Shown piece after piece: positions 42,780 through 51,202 of a stretch of 64,000 bases of DNA (within the stretch, counting starts at the first letter, position 1; each line of letters begins with the position of its first letter). The stretch comes from Cyanidiococcus yangmingshanensis (lineage: Eukaryota; Rhodophyta; Bangiophyceae; Cyanidiales; Cyanidiaceae). The notes beneath the pieces were generated by a model. That model searched no databases, had not been told where the DNA came from, and worked only from the letters and a program-made list of their open reading frames with translations. A program made the position numbers and the translations under genes. Location of the stretch: the NCBI GenBank assembly GCA_013995675.1, contig VWRR01000004.1, forward strand, positions 496,001 to 560,000. The letters are read 5' to 3'.

Positions 42780-43342
42780 AGCACCTCGGGATACTCACGG
42801 AACAAAGGTGCTTTCGAGAGTGAGTCACCGAAACGTCTCAGCCGGCCTGACAGCGTTCCTTCAGGAAGGAGATTTAAGCTTTTGGGCTGGCAGGGCGCCA
42901 CCGCTCGCCCAGATCGTTGAAAGCGGTCGTCTCTAGGAAGCGCAACGTAAGGAAACGAAATTTCTTGACGAACGACAACTGCCGGCAGCAAGATGCATGG
43001 GGTAGAGTTCAAGCAACTTCAGTCGACTGGGATAAATCCTCACGTAGATACCGGATACGCATCTGAATATGGGTCGAAACGGAGGTCGGACATCGTCTCC
43101 ACGAGAGTCCGAATGATTCTCATGAGCAATGACGTACCTCAAGCAGTCTATCGCACGATCCTGACATCTCCAGAGATAAGCGCTTCACCGACAAGTGCAA
43201 CTGTATCACTCCATCAGAAAGGATGCCCATAACGATTCTACCGGCGGAAGGGGTACCGAATTTCATTGAGGACCGCTCAAACGGCTACTTGATGCATCCT
43301 CCATCCTGAAGCGAGCGCAATGGACTGTTCATCCGTCTCCGC
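42780..43342. other. Intergenic region, possibly the 3' part of a minus-strand gene
   Basis: No intact gene. Minus-strand open stretches continue from the locus at 43343-43985, for example SAGRIVMGILSDGVIQLHLS, but stops interrupt them. The part next to 42779 should hold the CTDNEP1-like promoter. Confidence 0.3.
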
Positions 43343-43985
43343 TCACGACGAGCGACCTCCGAGACTGGACCATACGTCGTTCCTAGAGCCGATCGAATAA
43401 TGATTTCCGGTATCAGCAGCCATCGCGTTGACGCGCTCCCTCAACGGAAGCTTGACGCAGCACATCAAGACGATCGCATGGTCAAGTGGGTCGTCGACGA
43501 CCATGTCCCGTCCTCTCTGGGCTTGCATGGTGAATTTCAGGGCATCACCTCTTGAGAGACTGATGATGTTGCTTTAAAAAACGTTTTGTCAATGCCATCG
43601 ACGCCACGCATTGATCATCAACTCCATTGCACGTGATCGATCCACAACGGCACGAGCATCGACCGAGAAAGCCCATTTGGGTCGGGCATCCGCAGCCAGC
43701 ACCTCTCCATCTCCCGGTTCGTTTCTGCTCGGCGGATACCCGATGATTTCGACAGCACATACTTTTATGGAATCTTCTCTCCGCATCAAGAATACGTCAC
43801 CCTCGGTCTGAGTTTGCTGACGACGTATGTGTCCTCCCGGAATGTCCTCGGGATCGAATCAAGGCTTCATCGCTGCCGAGCACGCTCGATAACTAGAGAC
43901 CTCTGCGCTCCAATCGCCTTCCACAAACAACACTTGACCCTATCATAATCACAAGGAAAATCCAAGATGTCATTTTAGCCATCAT
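43343..43985 (-). CDS. Possible secreted protein gene with several frame breaks
   Basis: An ATG pair at 43985/43982 opens a classical signal peptide: KMTSWIFLVIMIGSSVVCG after a Met-Ala start. Protein-like stretches follow in shifting minus-strand frames: VEGDWSAEVSSYRAC, FDPEDIPGGHIRRQQTQTEG, then a long frame with REDSIKVCAVEIIGYPPSRN and WAFSVDARAVVDRSRAMELM, and after another change DPLDHAIVLMCCVKLPLRER ending at 43343. I recognise no family. The order of pieces and the signal peptide argue for one real gene of over 200 codons. Whether the breaks are assembly errors or decay is open. The plus strand has only short frames here. Confidence 0.35.
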
Positions 43986-44188
43986 TCAAAACAATGATGT
44001 TCCTTACGATCCGAGTCGAAGGATCACGAAAACAGCATCGTTGGATGGATGCTTCGCAACAAGGTGGCCATCGCATCGAGGACGGCCGTGGCGACACGCC
44101 GACAACGCTCTACGCGCTGGCTTCGTCTAAGGACGCCTCTTCGGCGCGGATGCACGAACGCTTTCCCCCAAGAGCTTGAGCCCGTTCG

Positions 44189-44734
44189 ATGCGTGGAATG
44201 AATGGTCTTTATGAGGCAAGTAGGTTCCTGAAGCGCATCAGCCTTTATAGTCAGTTGACGCGTAGACATTGGAGGCGCTTTTCGGAGGAGCACGGCGCGT
44301 TGGGACGTGTCAGCGGGACACCAGACGAACACCGAACACGTCGACTACGCATCTTTCGACCGGCCCGCTCTCCCGTGCAGCAAGGTCGCGGCTCTCGAAC
44401 GCAGTTGTGGAAGGCGGAGTTTGAGGTGCAGGATGGTTTCGGGCGCTGGACAAACCCGCTGATGGGCTGGTACAGTAGTGGTGACCCGCTGTCGCAAACA
44501 ACGTTGACGTTCTCGTCGAAGGAGGCGGCCATACAGTACGCCGAAAAGTACGGTTTCCAATATATCGTGTATGATCCACATGAGGAACCCATTCACGAGC
44601 GCAAGATTGTACCTTTTGGTCGAGCGATGGTGCACCACTGGCGCCACGAGGCCATACCGCAATACAGCTCGTGGAACGAGTCAGAATCGGAGCAAACCAC
44701 GTCATGGACGTCTCCCAAGCCGGAGAAACCATAG
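44189..44734 (+). CDS. NDUFS4: Mitochondrial complex I 18-kDa subunit NDUFS4
   Basis: Accessory subunit of NADH:ubiquinone oxidoreductase, located in the peripheral arm near the NADH-oxidising module. The 181-aa length is typical. The first 45 residues, with Arg and Ser and no acidic cluster, look like a mitochondrial presequence. The domain is well conserved: RRLRIFRPARSPVQQGRGSR, TQLWKAEFEVQDGFGRWTNP, LMGWYSSGDPLSQTTLTFSS and KEAAIQYAEKYGFQYIVYDP. The Ser/Glu/Pro-rich C-terminus after YSSWNESESEQ is a lineage-specific tail. ATG start; no frame break. Confidence 0.93.
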   Translation: MRGMNGLYEASRFLKRISLYSQLTRRHWRRFSEEHGALGRVSGTPDEHRTRRLRIFRPARSPVQQGRGSRTQLWKAEFEVQDGFGRWTNPLMGWYSSGDPLSQTTLTFSSKEAAIQYAEKYGFQYIVYDPHEEPIHERKIVPFGRAMVHHWRHEAIPQYSSWNESESEQTTSWTSPKPEKP

Positions 44735-44859
44735 ACGCCCCTGAGCTTACCACCAAGAGACCTTGATGTGGTTGATGCTTGAGGCTGGAATCCGTCCAAC
44801 TCGCCCCGAGTGTGAACACAGGCATCGACCTCGCGAATATTGCTGCTCTTGATGCAGCG

Positions 44860-45824
44860 CTAGGGATCGCTCTGAGACCCGTCCTGGGCTTGTGGAGCCA
44901 TTTGTGTTGACAGCACCTGCTCGTATGGTGTTTCTGTCGGGCGTGGTCGAGGCTCCATCGTCGCTTCTTGTGGATTACTCGCTTTTGTTGAACAAGCCGT
45001 TACATTTCTTTTGTCTGATGTACGCGCCCGGTTCAGCATGGCCACGCGACGGCCAAGAAGTTGGTCGCGCGTGTTGAACAAGTTTCTCAACGTGCCGATC
45101 GCACACCCATCGAGCGGTGCTGCAAATGTGCTTCAAGACAAGAATTTAGGTACAGCGTCCCTTCCATTTCGAACTGGCGTTTAGAGACCGACGCTCTTTC
45201 GACCGGTGCCAAGATAGGTTGGACTCAATGTTTCAGAACCTGGTGGCGGCCGATACCGCATGTCTCTAGCGAGTAACGTCCTCCATTTATGGGTCTCCTT
45301 TTCGCCCAGGAGAGCTTCCGCGCGAGCATCAAAGCAAGGTGCACTGCGAATGATCGTTGGCGCCGCAGCACGCTTTGGCACAGACATCATGGACGTTGAC
45401 TGCGCTCGCAACGTTGTCTTTCTGGTCGCTGCTGTACCGGCCGCGCTTCCGAGCGTCGACGACATGATGGAAGAAGTAGCAGTGGCTCTTGAAAACGGCC
45501 GCTCGCTTCGTGCTGCCGCCGCGACAGCGGGCGTCATAGATACTGATTTTGGGTCGCCTTTGGTTGTTGTATCATGCAGCGATAAAGAGCAAGTTCCCTT
45601 CGCTTCTGTATCGAATCGCTGTAACATTGAGCGGAGCTTGCTGGTGCACCCAATCACTGCAGTTGTCTCTGGCTTCTCTGCAGCGTTCTCAGCTGACGCG
45701 ATTGCACTGACGCCCAAGAGCATATCGCTAAACCATCGCGAAGCAAGTGCGCACCGTTCCAGAAGCCAACGTGCCTCCGGGTCCGCACCCAAAGACCGAA
45801 CTGGGATGTTCGAGACCGCTTCGA
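44860..45824. other. Unresolved coding region, open frames on both strands
   Basis: On the plus strand, frames at 44892-45077, 45061-45276 and 45260-45877 succeed each other by one base each time, as in the frame-broken genes of this window. The last starts with ATG and contains protein-like DDMMEEVAVALENGRSLRAA. On the minus strand a Ser/Thr/Ala-rich frame covers 45181-45843, with its first ATG at 45723. I recognise neither product and cannot decide the strand. Confidence 0.3.
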
Positions 45825-46322
45825 TCAAGTGCTGGAGTTCCACCAGCCCTGCCCGAACCAGTTGTTCGGCTTCTTAGTGCTCTCAATCGTTCGTTTCTCG
45901 ACTTCCGAGGACTCTTGCAGTTCGTCGCTGGTCTCCAGTTGCGCAAGCCTCACATGGGCGCCGAGCTCGCCTCGAGTCAACTCTTGCGTCGCGAGCTCAG
46001 CAAGTTGCGTTTGGATCGGAACCAGGGACAAGAACGCTTTTCGTCGCAGTTCCTCTACCGTATCCGAAGCACGTATCACCTGATCTTTTTCGATGCCTGT
46101 CCCTGGCACCCAGTTCAGTGAAACTCCGCTGGTAATGCCTTCGTCAGCGAGCGTGTGCGCAGGGTCGAGTACGCGACCCTGAAACCAGAGCTGCCCCTTC
46201 GTTCGGCCCGGCTCAATGCTCTGAAGCCTTTCCAGTATCTCCTTGACCAGACTCGTCGTAGTGAACCCTCTGATAAACGTAAAACTTCCCTCAGGGAACA
46301 CGATCCGAAGACTCAGTGACAT
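45825..46322 (-). CDS. Ubiquitin-like domain protein
   Basis: A 165-aa protein. Residues 2-75 have the pattern of a ubiquitin-like fold: SLSLRIVFPEGSFTFIRGF, KEILERLQSIEPGRTKGQLW with the usual helix, then FQGRVLDPAHTLADEGITSG, matching the LxFxGxxLxDxxTLxxxxI pattern of ubiquitin-like domains. There is no C-terminal di-Gly for conjugation. The remainder is helical (VEELRRKAFLSLVPIQTQLA) and ends NWFGQGWWNSST. The frame is open about 98 codons further upstream, but that would overlap the divergent amidotransferase gene, so I chose the ATG directly before the domain. A role as a proteasome or ubiquitin adaptor is a guess. Confidence 0.65.
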   Translation of the reverse strand: MSLSLRIVFPEGSFTFIRGFTTTSLVKEILERLQSIEPGRTKGQLWFQGRVLDPAHTLADEGITSGVSLNWVPGTGIEKDQVIRASDTVEELRRKAFLSLVPIQTQLAELATQELTRGELGAHVRLAQLETSDELQESSEVEKRTIESTKKPNNWFGQGWWNSST

Positions 46323-46567
46323 AGCTTCTCGGTGACGCTCCAAACCGTACCCGCGTCTCTGGCGAGGAACCGGCGTGGCGACCGAAGCGTTGGACAACAC
46401 GTCTGTTGGCACCCGCCCCCGCTCGAGACGTTGAACGAGAACGTATACCTGCTCGTCCACGACTGCTCGATCTTGCTCATCTACTGGCTTCGCGGCAGAC
46501 TTGGGAACCGCAACGTGAACGTCTTCAGCGTGAAGACGTTGGTTGAACGTCGACGCTCGGTTGCCTG

Positions 46568-48073
46568 ATGGAGCCCTCAGTGGACGGTGAGCGCAACGCC
46601 TTAGAGGTTTTGGCAACGAAACTGCCTCGGGTGCTCATCGTGTCCCGCAGGCACGTGCGTAAGCAAAAGTTTGTCGATTTCGTGGGCGAGTTTCACTTGG
46701 AACTGGTTCTCGGTGGCGGAGCGGTGCCAGTGATTGTGCCGCGTGTTCCGCGAATGATTGATTGTTTAGATTCTTATGAGCCGTTCCACGGGCTTTTGCT
46801 CTGCGAAGGTGAAGACATCGATCCGAAATACTACAAGCACTTTGAAGAGCATGGTGGTGTGCCTCTTGATGAGGAAGCGATGCGTCGAGTGAGGGAACGC
46901 CACGCTGATGACGCCACCTATGACACAGCGAAAGACTCGATCGAGTTCGAGTTGGCTCGCCGGTGTCTTCAGCGCGGAATTCCCTACCTGGGGATCTGTC
47001 GCGGCAGCCAAGTGATGAATGTAGCTTGTGGTGGCACTTTGTACAGCGACATCGAAGCCGAATTGGGTGGCGCAGTCAAACACATCGACTACAGCAACTA
47101 CGACGGATATCGCCACCGGATTCGAATTGTACGCGACACGCCCTTGCATACTTGGTTTGAACAGACTGAGCTTTGGGTGAATTCATACCACCACCAGGGC
47201 GTGAGACGACTGGCTTCGCGTCTCAAGCCGATGGCCTTTGCAGACGATGGACTCGTCGAGGCTTTTTATGATCCAGCGTGTTTCGACCCGCCTCGTGGAC
47301 GTTTCCTCGTGGGCCTTCAGTTTCATCCCGAGCGCATGGTGAATGTGGAGCTCGCCCTGCGAGAGGGTCGAATGGAGTATGAGTATCGCGGCTGTCCCAA
47401 AGTATACGAGACCTTTATTCAATCGGTTCTGGGATACTTTCAGGAGGAGCGTCGATACGAATCGCAGGGCGCTGCCGTACCTGCTACGGGTCCTAGCTTT
47501 GGTAAGCATCCCGCTGCAGGAGCCGATATGACAACTCGTGAAGTCGAGGCTGCACGGGCGCGACTTTTGCATAGTTTTGAGCGTGCTGCAGACCTCTATC
47601 ATCGTTCTCGAGTGACTTGGATGACAGATGCGGCTATCGACCTAGGTACTTCCTTCCTTCTGGATCCAACAGGCTCTGCGGATGCAACTCGTCGACTGGC
47701 TGCGGCTGGTGCGACAGTTCGTGGCGGTCGATACTACCGCAAGGAGAGAGCCACTCGCTTCAAGATGCTGCCATCTGCTGAAAAGTCGGAGTCACCGACC
47801 GACCATGCCGACACGTCATCGAAGGATGCGATGCGTGAAGCGCTCAAGACGCTTTTGGATCGAGCAGGCGAAGACGAGCACGACTGGTCGTCGTCTGCGA
47901 CTCTATGGGAACAGATCCCTCACTGGGTTGAGCGATGCAGACGTGAGACGTCTGTATCGCCTGGGGCGTTTGCTCAGCGAAGCAAGCACAAAACGCCTGG
48001 AGCGACACGATTCAAGTCAAAACCGAGGTATCTCGAAGACGAATTCGGATCCGTTCATGAAACCGAATCATAA
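46568..48073 (+). CDS. Class I glutamine amidotransferase-like hydrolase (peptidase C26, PuuD-like)
   Basis: Member of the gamma-glutamyl-GABA hydrolase/PuuD group, which hydrolyses gamma-glutamyl amides. The catalytic triad is visible: Cys144 in YLGICRGSQVMNVACGG, and His253 and Glu255 in GLQFHPERM. GLLLCEGEDIDPKYY is the family's oxyanion-side motif, and ELWVNSYHHQGVRRL is also conserved. The domain ends near residue 295. A C-terminal extension of about 200 residues, Lys/Arg/Ser-rich and without recognised fold, follows, so the protein is about twice the bacterial length. A related large protein group exists in plants. ATG start, no frame break, 245 bp from the divergent ubiquitin-like gene. 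Confidence 0.87.
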   Translation: MEPSVDGERNALEVLATKLPRVLIVSRRHVRKQKFVDFVGEFHLELVLGGGAVPVIVPRVPRMIDCLDSYEPFHGLLLCEGEDIDPKYYKHFEEHGGVPLDEEAMRRVRERHADDATYDTAKDSIEFELARRCLQRGIPYLGICRGSQVMNVACGGTLYSDIEAELGGAVKHIDYSNYDGYRHRIRIVRDTPLHTWFEQTELWVNSYHHQGVRRLASRLKPMAFADDGLVEAFYDPACFDPPRGRFLVGLQFHPERMVNVELALREGRMEYEYRGCPKVYETFIQSVLGYFQEERRYESQGAAVPATGPSFGKHPAAGADMTTREVEAARARLLHSFERAADLYHRSRVTWMTDAAIDLGTSFLLDPTGSADATRRLAAAGATVRGGRYYRKERATRFKMLPSAEKSESPTDHADTSSKDAMREALKTLLDRAGEDEHDWSSSATLWEQIPHWVERCRRETSVSPGAFAQRSKHKTPGATRFKSKPRYLEDEFGSVHETES

Positions 48074-48688
48074 CTGAGTCCATGAACTGTATCTCGGGCC
48101 ATGTGGAGCGCGATTCTGCGGGCTCGGTCGATGTAACAGTGAGTTCGTTCTCTGACTCGCTTCGTTTGAGCAAGGAGCATCATTCTCCGGACCGGAACTG
48201 CCAACAGCGACGCTCGGGATGAACACCCGTCCAGCATCGATCTCGAGTGGCGACCAATTTCATTGAGTCATTGAAGTCAAGGCGTTTCCATTTCCCGTAT
48301 AGTTACGACATGCTTCACTTTTAAGGATTCGATGCTGCCCGGGCTGAGTACAGAGCAAGGTGTCCCTTGCACCGGCAGGACCATGACCGGCGACTGGACC
48401 ATGAGATCCCTGGATCATGGCCACGTCATCTATCGTGGTCTGGACACAATGCTCCTCAGAGGCTAGGATGCTCCTGCATCAACCTTGCAGATAGGGGCAT
48501 GGATGTTCTGGGTCGATTCATGGCGGGCATCTGAATGCATCGCATGCGTAGGAAGCAGCCAACAACCCCGTGGTTGCTCGCGCGACGCCCCGTCGCCAAC
48601 GGTGCTTAAGTCACGTCCAAGACTTGAATGTGACGCTGTGTCGCAGCGAATGCCCTTCAACGGTATCGACGTATACCCTGTGGCTGCG
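48074..48688. other. Convergent intergenic region
   Basis: Holds 79-codon open frames on both strands at about 48463-48724, mutually overlapping and unrecognised. Short GC-rich direct repeats of ACCATGA type near 48380-48420. Otherwise nothing. Confidence 0.4.
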
Positions 48689-49795
48689 CTAAGTGCGCCC
48701 AAGTGCCCGAAGAAAACGTCGTAAACTCTGCCATGAATTCTGCAAATTGATCAAAGGCCCAGTCCGAGAAGCGTCCGCTTCAGTGTAGGGTGCGACGAGC
48801 GACGTTAGCGCCTCGCTCGATGGTTGCTGATCCAAATCATCCGCAATACAGATAAACTCACCCGCCTTTGAATCGTCCTCGCTTTCGTCCGAGGTCCTAT
48901 TTGCGGCCTGATACAATTCACGATCAACCCAAACGCTCCATCGCTCCGGGTAAGCACGTAAAATAAGACCCCAAGGCGTCGTTCGCAGGTAATAGACCGA
49001 CTCCAGCCCATTCAGGAGACGCTCACGAAGCCGGCGCGCGGATAGGCCCAACCCGGTCGCTCCCATGTCGATCAGTTCTGGGTTGAGCACGATCAACCGA
49101 AGAGACTCGTGCTCCGTTGCGGCCCGGGCAAGCTCCTGAAGCGCGTCGACTTCGGTCGCTCGGGGCGCCACCACCACGCAGGTAATATCGCGTTGGAGTG
49201 CTTCTGTTAGGAGCTCCTTTCGACGCAAGCGGTTCTCGATCGACAAGATTGCAGTGTTCGAGAGTTGGTCGTCCGCTCTCCAATCCTTTCGCAGTGCCGC
49301 CGCTGCCCCTTCATCCGGCAACAGGACCCGCAGGCTTGCAGCAAACGACTCGTCCTCCCGCCACGCCATACAAAGAGTGCGCAGAAAGGGTAAGGTCTGC
49401 TTCAACCTGGAGAAAGTCTCGTCACCCAGGGACGTATCGAGCTCGAGCCGCAGTTGCCGAAGCGAAGCAGCCAGTGCACGCCGCGTGGCCTCTCGCGCCT
49501 GCAACGCAGCTGCTTCGGGTGACTCTGGCACCTGAGCGTGGGCCATTCGCAACGTCCGTGCTGGTCGTCGTGGGTGCACCCAACAACCGAGCCGCTGCTC
49601 AGACGAGCGCGCTGCCAGCACCGCCTGACGAACAAACATGACTGGCAATTTACCTGGAACTTCTCCCATCTGATAGATAGGAAGACACGTATAAACCCGA
49701 TCTAGAGAATCGGTACCAGAAGAAACGCTTCTCCGATGCGAAACGAGAAACAAACAAGCAACGAGCGGCAGGCAGGCCTTGAAAGAAGCGATCAT
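48689..49795 (-). CDS. DUF1995 plastid protein (LPA3-like)
   Basis: DUF1995 proteins occur in cyanobacteria, algae and plants; Arabidopsis LPA3, involved in photosystem II accumulation, carries this domain. Features seen in order: LRQLRLELDTSLGDETFSRL, PFLRTLCMAW, SLRVLLPDEGAAAALRKDWR, ITCVVVAPRATEVDALQELA, RLIVLNPELIDMGATGLGLS, ARRLRERLLNGLESVYYLRT and LILRAYPERWSVWV. A tail with an acidic cluster follows. The frame opens with ATG at 49795, giving 368 aa. The Met at 49639 begins MFVRQAVLAARSSEQRLGCW, which looks more like a transit peptide, so the true start may be there. Function: probably assembly or maintenance of the photosynthetic apparatus. Confidence 0.85.
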   Translation of the reverse strand: MIASFKACLPLVACLFLVSHRRSVSSGTDSLDRVYTCLPIYQMGEVPGKLPVMFVRQAVLAARSSEQRLGCWVHPRRPARTLRMAHAQVPESPEAAALQAREATRRALAASLRQLRLELDTSLGDETFSRLKQTLPFLRTLCMAWREDESFAASLRVLLPDEGAAAALRKDWRADDQLSNTAILSIENRLRRKELLTEALQRDITCVVVAPRATEVDALQELARAATEHESLRLIVLNPELIDMGATGLGLSARRLRERLLNGLESVYYLRTTPWGLILRAYPERWSVWVDRELYQAANRTSDESEDDSKAGEFICIADDLDQQPSSEALTSLVAPYTEADASRTGPLINLQNSWQSLRRFLRALGRT

Positions 49796-49937
49796 CCGTT
49801 TCAGGATCGAGCGCTGCGCACCCGGGCTGCTCAGGGACGGTCACGGCCGAGACGCCAACATCAGGTTGCCAGCGCACGCTGACACCTACGTTCAACGAGG
49901 AACTTGGAAACATAACCAGGGTTCGTTCAATGACAAG

Positions 49938-50340
49938 ATGCAAGACATGGGAAATTTGATAGAGACACATACGACTGCAGCGTGTCCAAAACGCAACGTG
50001 CACGAACAATGCTTCGCGCTTGGTCGAAAGCAAGCCGTGTCCGAGGTCTTGCGCTTCGTCGTCCAGGATACCGACAAGGTGCGCATTTCCGTCGTCTCGT
50101 TTTCGAAGCATTTTCCTGTTCAATATCAACGGCCATTTTCATGACAACCACGAGTTCGATGAGGGCTGTCTTTGGCGGGCCAGCAGTGCCGTCGATCCCG
50201 TGCTAGACATGCTCGTTTCGATGGCTGTTTCAGGAAGAGAGCGGGTATCGATTCGTTGCCATTCATGCAGCGCACTACGCACGACGACCCGATAGAGAGA
50301 GATTCCCCGAGCGTACCAAACAGATTCCGGTTAGCACCAC
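49938..50340 (+). CDS. Possible unknown protein gene with frame breaks
   Basis: Plus-strand frames join into a protein-like sequence with two one-base changes. From an ATG at 49938, one frame gives CFALGRKQAVSEVLRFVVQD and DKVRISVVSF. After a T4 run near 50100 the next frame gives FLFNINGHFHDNHEFDEGCL and SSAVDPVLDMLVSMAVSG. After another step near 50240 a third frame gives GYRFVAIHAAHYARRPDRER. It then runs into the antisense of the RPC8 3' end. I recognise no family. The breaks are of the surplus-base type seen in conserved genes here, which supports a real gene, but homology evidence is lacking. Confidence 0.33.
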
Positions 50341-51095
50341 CAATCGATGGGTCCGAGGCCATCGGCATCCATTCGAGCCCAGACCCGCATCGGCAGGACG
50401 TGGGGTGACTCCCAGAACTCCACTGGTTCTGTCTCTAGTGGCGTTGGCTGAACGAGGAACGTCCCGTTGCTCAGGGCTGCTCCAAGCTCCGAGTCGGTCT
50501 CTGGTGTAGAGCGACCAATAGGAGCAGGTGGCGGCAAGATATGCAACGGCGGACCGCTTCCGCTTCTCCTATCGAGAACGCTCTCAAAAGCGTTGTCGGT
50601 GGCGTACTCGACGTGATCGATAAGAACCCGAACCCAGTCGCCTTCGCGGATAATAAAGTCATTCTCCTCGAAGCGCCAACTCCAGCAACGTTTCTCCTCT
50701 AGATGCGTGCATGGCTCGGGCATATTCCCCGGCGGAACGAATACGTAATCGAATCCATTAAGTATGGAGAGTCGAACACCGAATCGGCTACAGGAACGTA
50801 CCTGCGCGAAGGCTATCTCGTGTGGAAGCGGACTCCAGACCAGCAGTTCAGCCTGCACGCGAGCACGCAGACCGCCACCAGTTGCTTCACCGGGACACAC
50901 CTCTAGCGGGAGTTGTTTACCAGGCCCACTTAGAAGTTTACTAATTCGCAGAACAGTAAGACAAATACCGAGTCCAGGCAAAATTCGGCTGCAAAATCGC
51001 TGTTTGCAAGCGTGGAGCAGTGCGTCGTCGAGACAGTGCGCCAGGAGTGGTGCGTCAACCCGAATCAGGGCCTCAACGAGCACACTCCGAAACAT
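50331..51095 (-). CDS. POLR3H: RNA polymerase III subunit RPC8 (Rpc25/POLR3H)
   Basis: Rpb7-family stalk subunit of RNA polymerase III, which pairs with RPC9 and helps initiation. The N-terminal Rpb7-N domain: MFRSVLVEALIRVDAPLLAH, then RILPGLGICLTVLRISKLLS, the counterpart of the family's NVGLCICLFDI segment. The OB domain: ELLVWSPLPHEIAFAQVRSC, GVRLSILNGFDYVFVPPGNM, WSWRFEENDFIIREGDWVRV and LIDHVEYATD. The end MRVWARMDADGLGPIDWWC matches the diagnostic C-terminus of RPC8 (GSxxExGLGLxxWW), which separates it from Rpb7 and Rpa43. An insert of about 50 residues sits before this tail. ATG start, intact frame, 254 aa. Confidence 0.87.
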   Translation of the reverse strand: MFRSVLVEALIRVDAPLLAHCLDDALLHACKQRFCSRILPGLGICLTVLRISKLLSGPGKQLPLEVCPGEATGGGLRARVQAELLVWSPLPHEIAFAQVRSCSRFGVRLSILNGFDYVFVPPGNMPEPCTHLEEKRCWSWRFEENDFIIREGDWVRVLIDHVEYATDNAFESVLDRRSGSGPPLHILPPPAPIGRSTPETDSELGAALSNGTFLVQPTPLETEPVEFWESPHVLPMRVWARMDADGLGPIDWWC

Positions 51096-51202
51096 AAAAA
51101 TCGACCAAAGATCGTAAGCAAAGACTGGTCATGAGAGGACAGATCGCAGGGTAGCCTCGAGCAGTGCACACACCAGGGCCTCTGGCCAACACCCTTTCGG
51201 GG

